From NCBI GenBank assembly GCA_002319075.1, contig NVQB01000001.1, positions 2,852,001 to 2,916,000 of the forward strand: a stretch of 64,000 nt of DNA. Reading direction: 5' to 3'. Source of the stretch: Sphingobacteriaceae bacterium (GTDB lineage Bacteria > Bacteroidota > Bacteroidia > B-17B0 > Aurantibacillaceae). The notes under the pieces are model-generated. The model saw only the letters and a program-made list of their open reading frames with translations, was not told the origin of the DNA and did not search any database. Numbering within the stretch: position 1 is the first letter of the stretch; the number at the start of each line of letters is the position of its first letter. Below are positions 43,256 through 53,337 of this stretch, piece by piece. Made by a program: the position numbers and the translations under genes.

Positions 43256-45086
43256 GAGATATACTGTCCTGTGAGTTTTCTGCAGGCTTATGAAAAAAAT
43301 CATAAACCAATTTTGCTTTTGAGTTACCTATAACTTTTTCTAACTCTTCAAGCGTAGCTTCTTTTATGAATTTTACGCTTTTCAATTCTACTAAAAGTCG
43401 TTCAGCTGTTTTATCGCTGATCCCTCTGATCTCATTGAGCTCAGTTTTAAAAGTTTCGCGGCTTCGTTTATTCCTGTGATGCGTGATTCCGAAACGGTGA
43501 GCTTCGTCTCTGATTTGTTGAATGATGCGTAAAGTTTCGCTGCGTTTATCGAGGTACAAAGGAAGAGGATCACCTGGAAAATATATTTCTTCCAGGCGTT
43601 TGGCAATACCTATTACCGCTACTTTTCCCATGAGATTTAATTTTCTTAAACTATGAATCGCAGCGCCAAGCTGGCCTTTACCACCGTCGATAACTATTAA
43701 CTGGGGCATGGGCAAATTTTCTTCCAGCACACGTGAGTATCTTCTGAAAATGACTTCTTCCATAGTAGCGAAATCGTCGGGACCCACAACCGTTTTTACA
43801 TTAAAATGGCGGTATTCTTTTTTGGCTGGTTTGCCGTCAATAAAAACAGGCATTGCGCTTACTGCGTGTTCACCACCGATATTACTATTGTCAAATCCTT
43901 CAATACGACGCGGCTGTTCTCTCATGCGTAAATCTTTCATCATCTGGTTCATGATGCGATCGGTATGCCTGTCGGGATCTGTTAATGCCAGTTGATTTTC
44001 ACGCTCTTGTTTATACATTAAGGCGTTTTTGTAGCAAAGGTCTAACAATTGTTTTTTATCCCCGATTTTTGGAATAACATATTCGCAGCCCGGAAGTTCG
44101 ATAGCCGGTGCAAATGGCACAAGTATTTCTTTGCTGTTGCTGTTAAATCGGGTTCTGAATTCAACCATCGCAAACAAAAGCATGTCCTCATCGCTTTCTT
44201 CAATTTTCTTCTTTAATTCGAGTGTCTGCGCATGAATGATGGCACCACTGATGATTTTAAAATAATGTACATAAGCGTTTTTTTCATCACTTATAATATT
44301 GATTACGTCGGTATTTGTTATCGAAGGATGTACAATGGTAGATTTACTTTGGTAAGCGCTTAAAATATCAATCTTGTTTTTTAAGATGTCTGCTTTTTCA
44401 AATTCGTATTTTTCCGCAGCGCTGTTCATTTTTTCTTTCAGATCGCGCAATGCAAAACCAATGTCGCCCTTAATAATCTGGCGAATCTCCGTAATATTTT
44501 GGTCGTACTCGGCAACATCTTGTTTGTTCACGCAGGGTGCTTTGCATCGGCCGATGTGAAATTCCAAACAAGCACGAAATTTCCCTTTGTCTATATTCTC
44601 CTGCGTAAGCTGGTAGCTGCATGTGCGCAAGGGATAAGTCTGACGAATGAGATCGAGTAAAGTGTGCATAAGTTTAACGGAAGCATACGGTCCGAAATAT
44701 TCACTGCCGTCTTTAATTTGTTTACGTGTATAAAACAAACGTGGAAAACGCTCATTCTTAAGGATAATCCAGGGATAAGTTTTATCGTCACGTAAATTAA
44801 TGTTGTAACGCGGTTTTAAACTTTTAATGAGATTGTTTTCCAGTAACAACGCATCCAGCTCATTATTAACTTTAACTGTTTTGATCTCATGAATTTTACT
44901 TACCATCACACGAAGCCTGCTGCTATCGTGGTCTTTAGTGAAATAAGAAGTAACCCTTTTTTTAAGGTTTTTTGCCTTACCAACATAGAGAAGCACATTT
45001 TCGTGGTCGTAGTATTGATAAACTCCCGGCGAATCGGGTAAGGTTTTTATCACGTTGCGAATATGCTCTGAAAAGTCCTCTGACAT
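43248..45086 (-). CDS. uvrC: Excinuclease ABC subunit C
   Basis: UvrC makes both incisions in nucleotide excision repair with UvrA and UvrB. The N-terminal GIY-YIG nuclease has SPGVYQYYD and YVGKAKNLKKRV. The UvrB-interacting UVR region with paired helices appears at about 200-240. The C-terminal RNase H-like nuclease contains IVIDGGKGQLGAA. A helix-hairpin-helix pair ends the protein (GISDKTAERLL). The 612-residue length is normal. A -7 box sits 4 bases before the ATG, implying a nearly leaderless message. Confidence 0.95.
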   Translation of the reverse strand: MSEDFSEHIRNVIKTLPDSPGVYQYYDHENVLLYVGKAKNLKKRVTSYFTKDHDSSRLRVMVSKIHEIKTVKVNNELDALLLENNLIKSLKPRYNINLRDDKTYPWIILKNERFPRLFYTRKQIKDGSEYFGPYASVKLMHTLLDLIRQTYPLRTCSYQLTQENIDKGKFRACLEFHIGRCKAPCVNKQDVAEYDQNITEIRQIIKGDIGFALRDLKEKMNSAAEKYEFEKADILKNKIDILSAYQSKSTIVHPSITNTDVINIISDEKNAYVHYFKIISGAIIHAQTLELKKKIEESDEDMLLFAMVEFRTRFNSNSKEILVPFAPAIELPGCEYVIPKIGDKKQLLDLCYKNALMYKQERENQLALTDPDRHTDRIMNQMMKDLRMREQPRRIEGFDNSNIGGEHAVSAMPVFIDGKPAKKEYRHFNVKTVVGPDDFATMEEVIFRRYSRVLEENLPMPQLIVIDGGKGQLGAAIHSLRKLNLMGKVAVIGIAKRLEEIYFPGDPLPLYLDKRSETLRIIQQIRDEAHRFGITHHRNKRSRETFKTELNEIRGISDKTAERLLVELKSVKFIKEATLEELEKVIGNSKAKLVYDFFHKPAENSQDSISHA

Positions 45087-45090
45087 GGTG

Positions 45091-45125
45091 CAAAGTTAGG
45101 GTTAATAAAGGGAAAAATATACAAA
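45091..45125 (-). promoter_or_regulatory. Promoter of uvrC
   Basis: On the minus strand the -33 element TTTG (45125-45122) and the -7 box TAACTTTG (45098-45091) are separated by 23 bases, at the long end of the accepted Bacteroidota spacing. The box ends 4 bases before the uvrC ATG. Confidence 0.5.
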
Positions 45126-45158
45126 TAAATGTTGACCATTTTTAACTCAGCGCTCCTC

Positions 45159-45183
45159 AGATGCCCTCGCAAGGCATCTTTTA
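45159..45183 (+). other. Terminator-like hairpin between divergent genes
   Basis: AGATGCC (45159-45165) pairs with GGCATCT (45173-45179) across a 7-base loop and is followed by three to four T on the plus strand. No plus-strand gene lies upstream of it. It may stop antisense transcription or be incidental. Confidence 0.35.
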
Positions 45184-45292
45184 AAAGACTAGTTTCCACG
45201 CATGTGTTCCATTTTCCGTCGAACCTCTTACATTTTACATTTTCAGGAATATCTTCGTATCTTTCTCAAACACAACCCCAAAAAATAGACAC

Positions 45293-48097
45293 ATGAAAAA
45301 TTTAGGTTTAATGTTTGCCTGCTTTTTAATGAGCAGCAGCTTGCTATCACAAGTTTCTTTAAAACCAACGGATGCTCTGCCACTTGATCCAACGGTACGA
45401 ACAGGTGTATTGGCCAATGGCATGAAGTATTACATTAAATACAACGCGCGACCCGAAAAACGTGCAGAGTTACGCCTGGCAGTAAACGCCGGGAGTACAA
45501 TGGAAAATGATGATCAGCAGGGTTTGGCACATTTTGTAGAGCACATGGCTTTTAACGGTTCTAAAAATTTCAAAAAAAATGATCTTGTAAATTACCTTGA
45601 AGGAATTGGTACCAAATTTGGACCGGATCTCAATGCTTATACGAGTTTCGATGAAACAGTTTATATGTTGCAAATTCCTACCGACAACCAGGAAATTTAT
45701 AAAAAAGGATTTTTAATTCTGGAAGACTGGGCACACAACTTAAGTTTTGATAGTGTTGAAGTTGAAAAAGAAAGAGGTGTGGTCATGGAAGAATGGCGCC
45801 TTGGTCAGGGGGCGTTTGAACGCATGAGCAGAAAATACTGGCCGGTGATGTTCAAAGATTCGCGTTACGCAGAGCGGTTCCCGATTGGTAAACCAGAGAT
45901 TCTCAAGAATTGTAAACAAAGCTTATTGAGAGATTTTTACCAGCAATGGTACCGTCCGGATTTACAGGCTATTATAGTTGTGGGAGACATAGATTTAGAT
46001 GCGACAGAGAAATTAGTAAAAGAACAATTCTCTAAAATTCCTGCATCAAAAAATCCTAAACCAATTCAGTCATGGCAAGTGCCTGATCAAAAAGATTTAC
46101 GTGTAAGTGTAGTAAGCGATAAAGAGTCGCCCTACAATGTTTTACAAATGATGTACTTCGATAAAGCAAAAAAAATACATAGTTACGACGACTACCGTGA
46201 ACACTTAAAACGAGAGCTGTTCAATGGTATGATATCGGCCCGTTTAAACGAGCTTACAAAGAAACCGAATGCCAGTATTTTGTATGCGGGAGCAGGCTAT
46301 TATGGCTCTGTAAGAAATAAAGATGCCTATACCTCTTTCGCTTTATTTCCGAATGGCAAAGTGGAAGAAGCGATCTTAACAGTTACACTTGAAAATGAAC
46401 GGGTTAAACGTTATGGCTTTACATCAACGGAGTTCGAGCGGAGAAAAAAACAAATGCTAACGGAGTTTGAACAAAACTATAATGAGCGCGACAAGACAGA
46501 ATCAAAAGAATTGGTTTCTGAATTCGTACAATTGTTTTTAGAGACTGAAGCAGCGCCAGGAATAGACAATGAATACCAATATGTAAAAACCTTGCTTCCC
46601 ACAATAACGCTGGAGGAAGTGAACATACAGGGACAGCAGTGGATTCGCCCTAATGGGGAAAACGCCATGCTCGTGTTGATGATGACTGAAAATGAAAAAA
46701 ATCCAATCATATCAGATGAGTCTGCTAAGACTGCATTTAGCAAGGCTGAGAAACAAACGTCCATTGGGAAGTATGAAGACAAAGTGATAACAACCCCGTT
46801 CATCACATCCAACCCGTCTCCGCAAAGAGTTTTTAAAACGGTAGATAAAGGTCAGGGTATTACAGAATGGACCCTGGGTAACGGTGCGCGTATTTTATTG
46901 AAGCCTACAAATTTTAAGGCAGATGAAGTACTATTTTCGGCGCATAGCTGGGGAGGAACAAATTTGTATTCAGATAAAGATTACAGATCGGCCGATGCCA
47001 GTAACGCTGTTCAGGAACAAATGGGCTTTGGTAAGTTTGATGCCACGGCACTTGAAAAATATTTGCAGGATAAAACAGCTTCCCTTTACGCAGGCGTGGG
47101 ACCTTATAATGAGGTTTTAAACGGAAGAAGTAGTAAGAAAGATATTGAAACATTGTTGCAGTTGGTTTATGCTGACTTTACCATGGCAAGAAAAGATTCA
47201 TCTGCTTTTGTCGCCTGGATCCAGCAACAAAAAGGATTTATTCAAAACGCTTCAGCCGATCCAGGTAAAATCTTCGGCGACTCAGTCAATTATATCATGT
47301 CAGGCTACCACCCGCGTGCAAAACCAGAAACAGAGCAAACTGTCAGCGAAGTAGATCTTGACCGTACTTTTCAAATTTATAAGGAGAGATTTTTAGATCC
47401 AAGTGATTTTGTATTTACCATGGTTGGAAATTTCAGCTTAGATTCTTTAAAACCTTTAGTAGAAAAATATATCGGTGGAATTTCTGCGCCTATAAAACAC
47501 GAAGCCCGTAAAGACCTTCAAATGAAAGCTCCAAAAGGAAACTTAACCAAAACTTTCTATAAGGGACACGAGCCACGCACCAGTGTGCGCCTTATGTGGA
47601 ACGGGGAAAGTCCTTACAGCAGAAAGAACCGTTTTGAAGCTCGTGCTTTAACCAACTTGCTGAACATTACTCTGCGCGAAAACTTGAGAGAAGATAAAGG
47701 TGGAGTTTATGGCGTAGGCATCTATGCGCAGTTAGAAGATTTTCCTAAGGGAACGTACAAAATTACTTGTCAGTTTTCATGCGCTCCCGACAATACAGAA
47801 AAATTAATTGCCGCAGCAAAAGAGGAAATAGAAAATGCAAAGAAAAACGGTTGCAACGAGATCAATCTTGGAAAAATTAAGGAAACACTTTTAAAAGAAC
47901 GGGAAGTGCAACTCAAAGAAAACAATTTTTGGTTAGGCTATATTTCAAGTGCGGATATCTACAATGAGCAGCTCAGTGATATAGATCAATATAATAACTG
48001 GGTGAATGCACTGAAAAGCGATGATTTTAAAAGACTTGCGAATCTTTATTTCAATGAGAGTAGCTTTAAACGTTTTGTTTTAAATCCTGAAAAATAA
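45293..48097 (+). CDS. M16 (pitrilysin/insulinase) family zinc peptidase
   Basis: The 934-residue exported peptidase has a signal peptide (about residues 1-19) and a zinc motif of the inverted HxxEH kind, AHFVEHMAFNGS (His80, Glu83, His84), with the distal glutamate in EVEKERGVVMEEW. The length holds two M16 halves, the second (from about residue 500) lacking the metal site, as in the two-domain pitrilysin type. It should degrade peptides in the periplasm. A TATCTTTC sequence (45258-45265), one base off the -7 consensus, sits 27 bases before the ATG. The next gene starts 7 bases after the stop. Confidence 0.93.
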   Translation: MKNLGLMFACFLMSSSLLSQVSLKPTDALPLDPTVRTGVLANGMKYYIKYNARPEKRAELRLAVNAGSTMENDDQQGLAHFVEHMAFNGSKNFKKNDLVNYLEGIGTKFGPDLNAYTSFDETVYMLQIPTDNQEIYKKGFLILEDWAHNLSFDSVEVEKERGVVMEEWRLGQGAFERMSRKYWPVMFKDSRYAERFPIGKPEILKNCKQSLLRDFYQQWYRPDLQAIIVVGDIDLDATEKLVKEQFSKIPASKNPKPIQSWQVPDQKDLRVSVVSDKESPYNVLQMMYFDKAKKIHSYDDYREHLKRELFNGMISARLNELTKKPNASILYAGAGYYGSVRNKDAYTSFALFPNGKVEEAILTVTLENERVKRYGFTSTEFERRKKQMLTEFEQNYNERDKTESKELVSEFVQLFLETEAAPGIDNEYQYVKTLLPTITLEEVNIQGQQWIRPNGENAMLVLMMTENEKNPIISDESAKTAFSKAEKQTSIGKYEDKVITTPFITSNPSPQRVFKTVDKGQGITEWTLGNGARILLKPTNFKADEVLFSAHSWGGTNLYSDKDYRSADASNAVQEQMGFGKFDATALEKYLQDKTASLYAGVGPYNEVLNGRSSKKDIETLLQLVYADFTMARKDSSAFVAWIQQQKGFIQNASADPGKIFGDSVNYIMSGYHPRAKPETEQTVSEVDLDRTFQIYKERFLDPSDFVFTMVGNFSLDSLKPLVEKYIGGISAPIKHEARKDLQMKAPKGNLTKTFYKGHEPRTSVRLMWNGESPYSRKNRFEARALTNLLNITLRENLREDKGGVYGVGIYAQLEDFPKGTYKITCQFSCAPDNTEKLIAAAKEEIENAKKNGCNEINLGKIKETLLKEREVQLKENNFWLGYISSADIYNEQLSDIDQYNNWVNALKSDDFKRLANLYFNESSFKRFVLNPEK

Positions 48098-48104
48098 ATT
48101 TCTG

Positions 48105-48794
48105 ATGAAAAAAACCGCATGGATCCTGTTAATCCTTTTTGTCAACGCCAGTGTGGATGCACAAAATGGAACAGACATACTTAAATCTGCTCACAAGAAG
48201 TATTACCAGGGTCCTTGTAAAATTTATACTTTCTCCCAAAAGAATACGCACTATAAAAACGATAGCATTTCCGGGCATTCAGAATGGCATGAAGCCATTG
48301 AATTTCCCGATAAATTTAGAATCGATTTTGGGGATCGTAAAAGCGGAAACTTTGTGATTTTTAAAAACGACAGCGTATTTAATTACAAGAAAGGAAATTT
48401 GATTAGTACAAGAGCAGACTCCAGCACCCTTCTATTGTTGCTTGGCGGAATGTTTTACAGAAAGCCTGACGATGTTTTCGCTCGAATTCGTGCGGCCAAT
48501 TACAATACAAAAGTCCTTTCTGTGCAAAAATGGAACGGCCAGGACACCTATGTTATTGGTGCTAAAGAAAAGGACTTAAGGTCTAACCAGGTTTGGATCG
48601 ATAAAAAAACTTTACGGGTGATGCGCATTATCGAAAAGATGAACGAGGAAGATACGATGGATATGCGTTTCGAAGCCCATCAGGATTGGTGCAAAGGCTA
48701 TGTGGAGACCAAAGTATCTTTCCGCCGCAACGGCGTCTTAGAACAAGTAGAAGAGTATTTTGATATTAAGGTTGCAGATAAATTTCCTGAGTAA
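48105..48794 (+). CDS. LolA-like exported protein
   Basis: The 229-residue product has a signal peptide (WILLILFVNASVDAQ) and the strand-rich, half-barrel layout of LolA/LolB-fold proteins, including IDFGDRKSGNFVIFKNDSVF and QVWIDKKTLRVMRI. These bind lipid or lipoprotein acyl chains in the periplasm. It has none of the LolA-specific residues that I can name, so treat the assignment as fold-level. It directly follows the M16 peptidase and is probably co-transcribed with it. Confidence 0.65.
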   Translation: MKKTAWILLILFVNASVDAQNGTDILKSAHKKYYQGPCKIYTFSQKNTHYKNDSISGHSEWHEAIEFPDKFRIDFGDRKSGNFVIFKNDSVFNYKKGNLISTRADSSTLLLLLGGMFYRKPDDVFARIRAANYNTKVLSVQKWNGQDTYVIGAKEKDLRSNQVWIDKKTLRVMRIIEKMNEEDTMDMRFEAHQDWCKGYVETKVSFRRNGVLEQVEEYFDIKVADKFPE

Positions 48795-48857
48795 CCAGTA
48801 CTGCCGACATTTTGCATAATTAAACATTTAAATTCCTGATAATAGCAATTGGCATAG

Positions 48858-48865
48858 TACCTTTG
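48858..48865 (+). promoter_or_regulatory. -7 promoter box for the FUSC gene
   Basis: TACCTTTG is an exact TANNTTTG match that ends 5 bases before the ATG at 48871, again implying a leaderless message. No -33 TTG is found within 17-23 bases. Confidence 0.4.
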
Positions 48866-48870
48866 CCCAA

Positions 48871-51063
48871 ATGCGTTTTAAACCCATAAAGCAATTCAAT
48901 GCCATCCTCACACAGGAATACTTTGAACCTACTATCAGCTGGGCTTTCAGAGTGGTACTTGCTTTAAACGTGCCTTTGATTGTACTCTCTCTGTGGAAAG
49001 GTTTTTCGTTCGAAGTAACATGGGCAGCCTTTGGTGGCTATATGATTTCACTCACAGACTACAGAGGGCTGCATTATAAAAAAATTGTGATCCAAAGTCT
49101 TGAAACTGTTTTAATTTTTATAAGTGCCATGCTGGGCATGTACGTGGCAGATTCTATGGTGCTATCGCTGCTCTGTATGTTTTTTGTTGGCATGTTTGCG
49201 GCTTTGGTTCGCAATTGGAGCGATTATGGTTCGAGCATAGGAGTAGCAGTTGGTTTTTTCTTTTTATTCGGACTCTCCTTTCCTGCACCGTTCCAGGAGT
49301 CATTACTTTCGGGCTTGTATCTTCTGGCAGGAGCAGGCTGGGCGATCATCATTACTTTGTTTTCTTTCCCCTTTCGTCCTTTAAATCCGGTAAAGCGTTC
49401 AGTTGCTAAGATCTGGAAGGCCAATACAGAATTGCTGGATGTCATCATTGAAGAACTGTCTTCGAAAGAAAATTTAGCGGGAGAAATTACCAAGAAGGAA
49501 ATGGCTGTTAGATCTTCCATCAACGAGTCGATGGATCTTTTCGCAAGACGTGAGAAAGAAGCAAAAGTTAAGGCACAGCATTACGATATTATGATTGATC
49601 TGCGCCGGAGTTCTGCTTTATACAGTGCCGCGCTCATTTCACTTTATGAAGAACTAAGCAGCATTCATAAATCTACGTTCCAAAACATTAAAGACAGTAC
49701 TTTGTATAAAACGCTTTCGGCTTTTGCGCAGGCGAGCGCGCGGCTTTCAATTCTAATATATACTTCTCGTCCCGAAGATCTTACGCTTGCTAAAGTGCGC
49801 ATTAAAAGGTGCGAAATTGCTATTGAACTTTTTAAGGAAGCCATTAAAGATTTAAATACAAATCCTGCTGAACAAAGAGCTCTTAAGCACTTTACCGACA
49901 CACTCGACAAAGCGTACAACGATATGCAGGTTACTATTGCATTGATTGAAACGAAATTAAATTTAAAGAAAAGTGACTACTTCGAAAGTTATAAATTGAG
50001 TTACACCAATTTTATGGCAGGGGTAGATAAATGGATCTTTCTTGATTTTTTAAAGAGCCTTGTCAATTTTAATTCCGATCAGTTTAAATACGCTTTGAGG
50101 GTTTCAATCGGACTTTGTATTGCCGTTTTCATTTTTAAATTCTTTCACATCGATCATGGATATTGGATTGCGCTGACGATGATTATAGTGATTCAGCCGT
50201 ATTACGGAGCCACACGGAAAAAAGGTACCGAAAGAATTATTGGGACACTGGCTGGCGTGATTTTAGGGGGACTTATCATGCTTCTTCCTCTACCACATGA
50301 AGCTTTCGTTATTTTGCTGGTTTTTGTTTCTTTTTTTGTTGCTTATTTTTTACGTAACAATTATAAAGTAGGTGTGTTTTTTGTAACAATCATGATGGTA
50401 GTGCTGATGCAAATTTCTCAGCGCGGATCTTTGGAACTTATTGGGTGGAGAATTATCTCTACTTTGGTGGGCGCTGTTATGGCGGTGATTGCTGGATATG
50501 CTTTCTGGCCTGTGTGGGAGAAGAAACGTTTCCCGCCATTAATGAAAGACGCTTTGCTTCAAACAAAAAATTATTTACGCCAGGTAATCCGTTATTATCA
50601 AAAAGACTTGGCTGCGAATGAGAATTGGTTTCTTAACCGGCGTCTCGCTGAAGCTGCCAACAATCTTGTTTTTTCGAGTGTGGAAAGAATGTATGAAGAG
50701 CCAAAGCACATACAAGATAAAGTAGATATTTATTTTGCAATGGTAGGTGTAAATGTGCGTATGACCAGGGAGATCACATCAGTGGCACTTTCCATTCACG
50801 AAACTAAAAATCTTATTACTGTAAAATCTTTGTCAGAATTTTACGGGGAAACAGAAAAAATAATAGATCAAATCATTACTTATTTTTCCGGGGAAGAAAT
50901 TCAAGTGCAACATCTCGATTTTGCGGCATTGAAAAAAAGTCTCGATTCGCATGAATTTCAATCTACCGAGCAGCTTCAATTTATAAAAATGGAATTTGAA
51001 AAAATTATTTTTGAGTTAGAAGCCATCGCAAAACTACTGCCCGTTAGAAAAGCGATTTCTTAA
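48871..51063 (+). CDS. FUSC-family inner membrane protein (YccS/YhfK-like)
   Basis: The 730-residue protein has two blocks of membrane helices (about residues 25-165 and 405-545), each followed by a long soluble helical domain. This is the FUSC/aromatic-acid-exporter layout. The second block contains WIALTMIIVIQPYYGATRKKG and RIIGTLAGVILGGL, the conserved FUSC core. Family members export aromatic acids or other small molecules, and the substrate here is unknown. Its stop overlaps the convergent phytochrome stop in TTAA (4 bases). Transcription has no separate terminator visible. Confidence 0.88.
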   Translation: MRFKPIKQFNAILTQEYFEPTISWAFRVVLALNVPLIVLSLWKGFSFEVTWAAFGGYMISLTDYRGLHYKKIVIQSLETVLIFISAMLGMYVADSMVLSLLCMFFVGMFAALVRNWSDYGSSIGVAVGFFFLFGLSFPAPFQESLLSGLYLLAGAGWAIIITLFSFPFRPLNPVKRSVAKIWKANTELLDVIIEELSSKENLAGEITKKEMAVRSSINESMDLFARREKEAKVKAQHYDIMIDLRRSSALYSAALISLYEELSSIHKSTFQNIKDSTLYKTLSAFAQASARLSILIYTSRPEDLTLAKVRIKRCEIAIELFKEAIKDLNTNPAEQRALKHFTDTLDKAYNDMQVTIALIETKLNLKKSDYFESYKLSYTNFMAGVDKWIFLDFLKSLVNFNSDQFKYALRVSIGLCIAVFIFKFFHIDHGYWIALTMIIVIQPYYGATRKKGTERIIGTLAGVILGGLIMLLPLPHEAFVILLVFVSFFVAYFLRNNYKVGVFFVTIMMVVLMQISQRGSLELIGWRIISTLVGAVMAVIAGYAFWPVWEKKRFPPLMKDALLQTKNYLRQVIRYYQKDLAANENWFLNRRLAEAANNLVFSSVERMYEEPKHIQDKVDIYFAMVGVNVRMTREITSVALSIHETKNLITVKSLSEFYGETEKIIDQIITYFSGEEIQVQHLDFAALKKSLDSHEFQSTEQLQFIKMEFEKIIFELEAIAKLLPVRKAIS

Positions 51064-53330
51064 ACCACAGGAAAGTAAAGGTTAAAAACAGAACCCACGT
51101 TCACTTCGCCTTCAGCAGTAATGTGACCACTGTGATTTTCCATTATTTTTTTACAGATCGCGAGACCAATGCCGGTACCCGTGTATTTTTTCGCACTATG
51201 AAGGCGTTTAAACACGTTAAAAATTGTTTGCGAATGATCGTTGTTAAATCCAATTCCATTGTCGCTGAAACTTACTTTATAATAGGTTCTACCCATCTCA
51301 AGACCTTGTATGTCTGATTCTACCTGTTCCTGGGTGGAAGTAATTTTTATATGCGGCCGAATGTCTGCTTTTGAAAACTTTAAAGAATTACGTATTAAAT
51401 TCAGAAAAAGCTGGTGCAGTTGAAAGGAGATACCATTCACTTCGGGTAAGTCAGAAAACTCTACTTCCGCTGTTATTTCTTGTAATTCTTCTTTCAATTC
51501 ATCCTGAACATTTTTTAGTAAACCATTAAGATCTACTTTAGAGAAAGCATCACTGGTGTCTCTTAGCTGCGAATAAGACATCAGATCATTTAAGAGTGTT
51601 TGCATGCGGCTGGCAGCATCATTCATTTTTTGCACAGACCCCATGGCAAATTCAGAAAGATTATGATTGTCGTCTTCAAGTATTTTGGAAGCGAAAACCT
51701 GAATTTTTCTAAGAGGCTCTTTTAAATCATGGTTACTGATCCAGTTAATATTTTCAAGTTCAGAGTTTGCTTTCTGAAGCTTTTCACTGAGCTCACGGTA
51801 TTTGGTTTCTTCCCTGGTAAGATAAAGAACATAAGTTTGTTTTTGAAGGGCATGCGCAAATTTGGAAGCAGCAACTAATTCAGGTTCTTCCCACTCCTCA
51901 CTTTGATGTTTTGTTCTTTCCTTCCACAATTCAAAAGATTTACGGGGCGATAATCCTTTTTCATTTTTAATAATAGCCTTGTTTGGATCACCCGCCCAGT
52001 TTACGGTTTTCTGAACCTCTTGCCTGAACCAAATAATACTATCATTTATAGGATTACCAAGGGCGTGAAATAAAACTCCTGAGGCGCATTCACGTATTTT
52101 TTCAGCACGCGGATATTCTTCAATTAATTTAGACGTAATATAAACTCCCGTTTCATGCTTAGCGGCGATCCATTTTACAAGGCTACTTATCTCTTTTTCC
52201 GCAGGAATCTGTCCAAAAGAGCGGAGCATTCCTTCACTAATCAAAACCGCTCCCGAAGAATTTGTAATCTTAAGCAGGTCCTCATTCATCACGTGATGAA
52301 AATTACCAGAAGATACCTCCGGTATATTTCGCATAAGGTTCTCAAGACTATTTGCAATAGATTGAGAAAGGTCAAATTCTTCAGCGACTTCACGCACGTT
52401 TATTTGCGAAGTCAGAAAGTGACCTTGCAGTTGCGCCGCAAGGCGGGTATAATGCGGTAAATTTTTTGGCGAATAATGATGACAGGCAATCAAACCCCAC
52501 AATTTTTTATTGTGCATAAGCGAAATGGTCAGGGTAGCTCCAACACCAATGTTATGAAGGTATTCTATATGGATAGGAGAAACGCTTCGCAACACGGAAT
52601 TACTCAGGTCAAGATTTTTATCTTTAACGTCATCAATCGTAAAAATCGGAACCGGCGTGTAATTTACATCCACAATAATACGCATGAGATTACGCATGTA
52701 AAGTTCTCGTGCCTGCACAGGAATATCGGTATGCGGATAATGTAATCCAAAAAAAGACTCTAGGTCGTCGCGTTTACTTTCTGCAAATACTTCGCCGTTA
52801 TATTCTTTATCGAAACGATAAACCATTACACGGTCGTAGCCTGTAATACTTCTTGTTTCCTCGGCAATAATTTTACAAAGATCCTGCAAGGTTACCGATC
52901 TTTCGAGATGTGATACAAAACGTTTTGTCTGACTGTAAAGATCAGGCAGGGTTAAACTTCCATCTGGAAATGGTTCGAGATCAAGAATAAAATTTTCGCC
53001 ACTTTTATGAATCAAAGTGTTGTAGGGAATGCCATTCCAATTAAAAACATGGGGTTTAGAGGCGTCAGACAGAGGATCTGCAACATAATCTTTAAGTTTT
53101 TTTCCTTCATCGTCTCCGAAAACTTCTTCAAAAGATTTTCCTAAAAGATCAGTGTGTTTTATTCCCGTGAAATCGAAGCTGTTTGCGGTACAAAAATCTA
53201 TTTGGTAATTACTTTGTTTTACCGCTAATAAAAAACCATGTGGCTGTATGCTCCCTGGAATATGTATTGGCTCACTTTCGCAGTTTTGAAGGTTAACGAG
53301 ATCGCGGTTAACAATATCTTTTATCTTCAT
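51060..53330 (-). CDS. bphP: Bacteriophytochrome sensor histidine kinase
   Basis: The 756-residue photoreceptor binds biliverdin and switches between red and far-red forms. The chromophore cysteine is Cys17 in NCESEPIHIPGSIQPHG, as in DrBphP. The PAS domain spans about 20-125. The GAF domain (about 140-310) has TDIPVQAREL with Asp202 and IACHHYSP. The PHY domain (about 325-500) shows the tongue pieces WFRQEV and SPRKSFELW. The output is HisKA with His534 in SNHDLKEPL, then a HATPase with TGTGIGLAICKK. No PAS lies between PHY and kinase. The heme oxygenase stop is 7 bases upstream, so chromophore synthesis and receptor are co-expressed. No receiver is fused. Confidence 0.95.
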   Translation of the reverse strand: MKIKDIVNRDLVNLQNCESEPIHIPGSIQPHGFLLAVKQSNYQIDFCTANSFDFTGIKHTDLLGKSFEEVFGDDEGKKLKDYVADPLSDASKPHVFNWNGIPYNTLIHKSGENFILDLEPFPDGSLTLPDLYSQTKRFVSHLERSVTLQDLCKIIAEETRSITGYDRVMVYRFDKEYNGEVFAESKRDDLESFFGLHYPHTDIPVQARELYMRNLMRIIVDVNYTPVPIFTIDDVKDKNLDLSNSVLRSVSPIHIEYLHNIGVGATLTISLMHNKKLWGLIACHHYSPKNLPHYTRLAAQLQGHFLTSQINVREVAEEFDLSQSIANSLENLMRNIPEVSSGNFHHVMNEDLLKITNSSGAVLISEGMLRSFGQIPAEKEISSLVKWIAAKHETGVYITSKLIEEYPRAEKIRECASGVLFHALGNPINDSIIWFRQEVQKTVNWAGDPNKAIIKNEKGLSPRKSFELWKERTKHQSEEWEEPELVAASKFAHALQKQTYVLYLTREETKYRELSEKLQKANSELENINWISNHDLKEPLRKIQVFASKILEDDNHNLSEFAMGSVQKMNDAASRMQTLLNDLMSYSQLRDTSDAFSKVDLNGLLKNVQDELKEELQEITAEVEFSDLPEVNGISFQLHQLFLNLIRNSLKFSKADIRPHIKITSTQEQVESDIQGLEMGRTYYKVSFSDNGIGFNNDHSQTIFNVFKRLHSAKKYTGTGIGLAICKKIMENHSGHITAEGEVNVGSVFNLYFPVV

Positions 53331-53337
53331 ATAAATG

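Noticed and set aside
42161-43303. Start of the DUF4476 protein at 43303
   Set aside because: That start would lie well inside uvrC and precede the signal peptide by 16 residues. The ATG at 43255 fits better.
45159-45183. Terminator for a plus-strand gene upstream of the M16 peptidase
   Set aside because: No plus-strand gene precedes it. I kept it only as a hairpin with low confidence.
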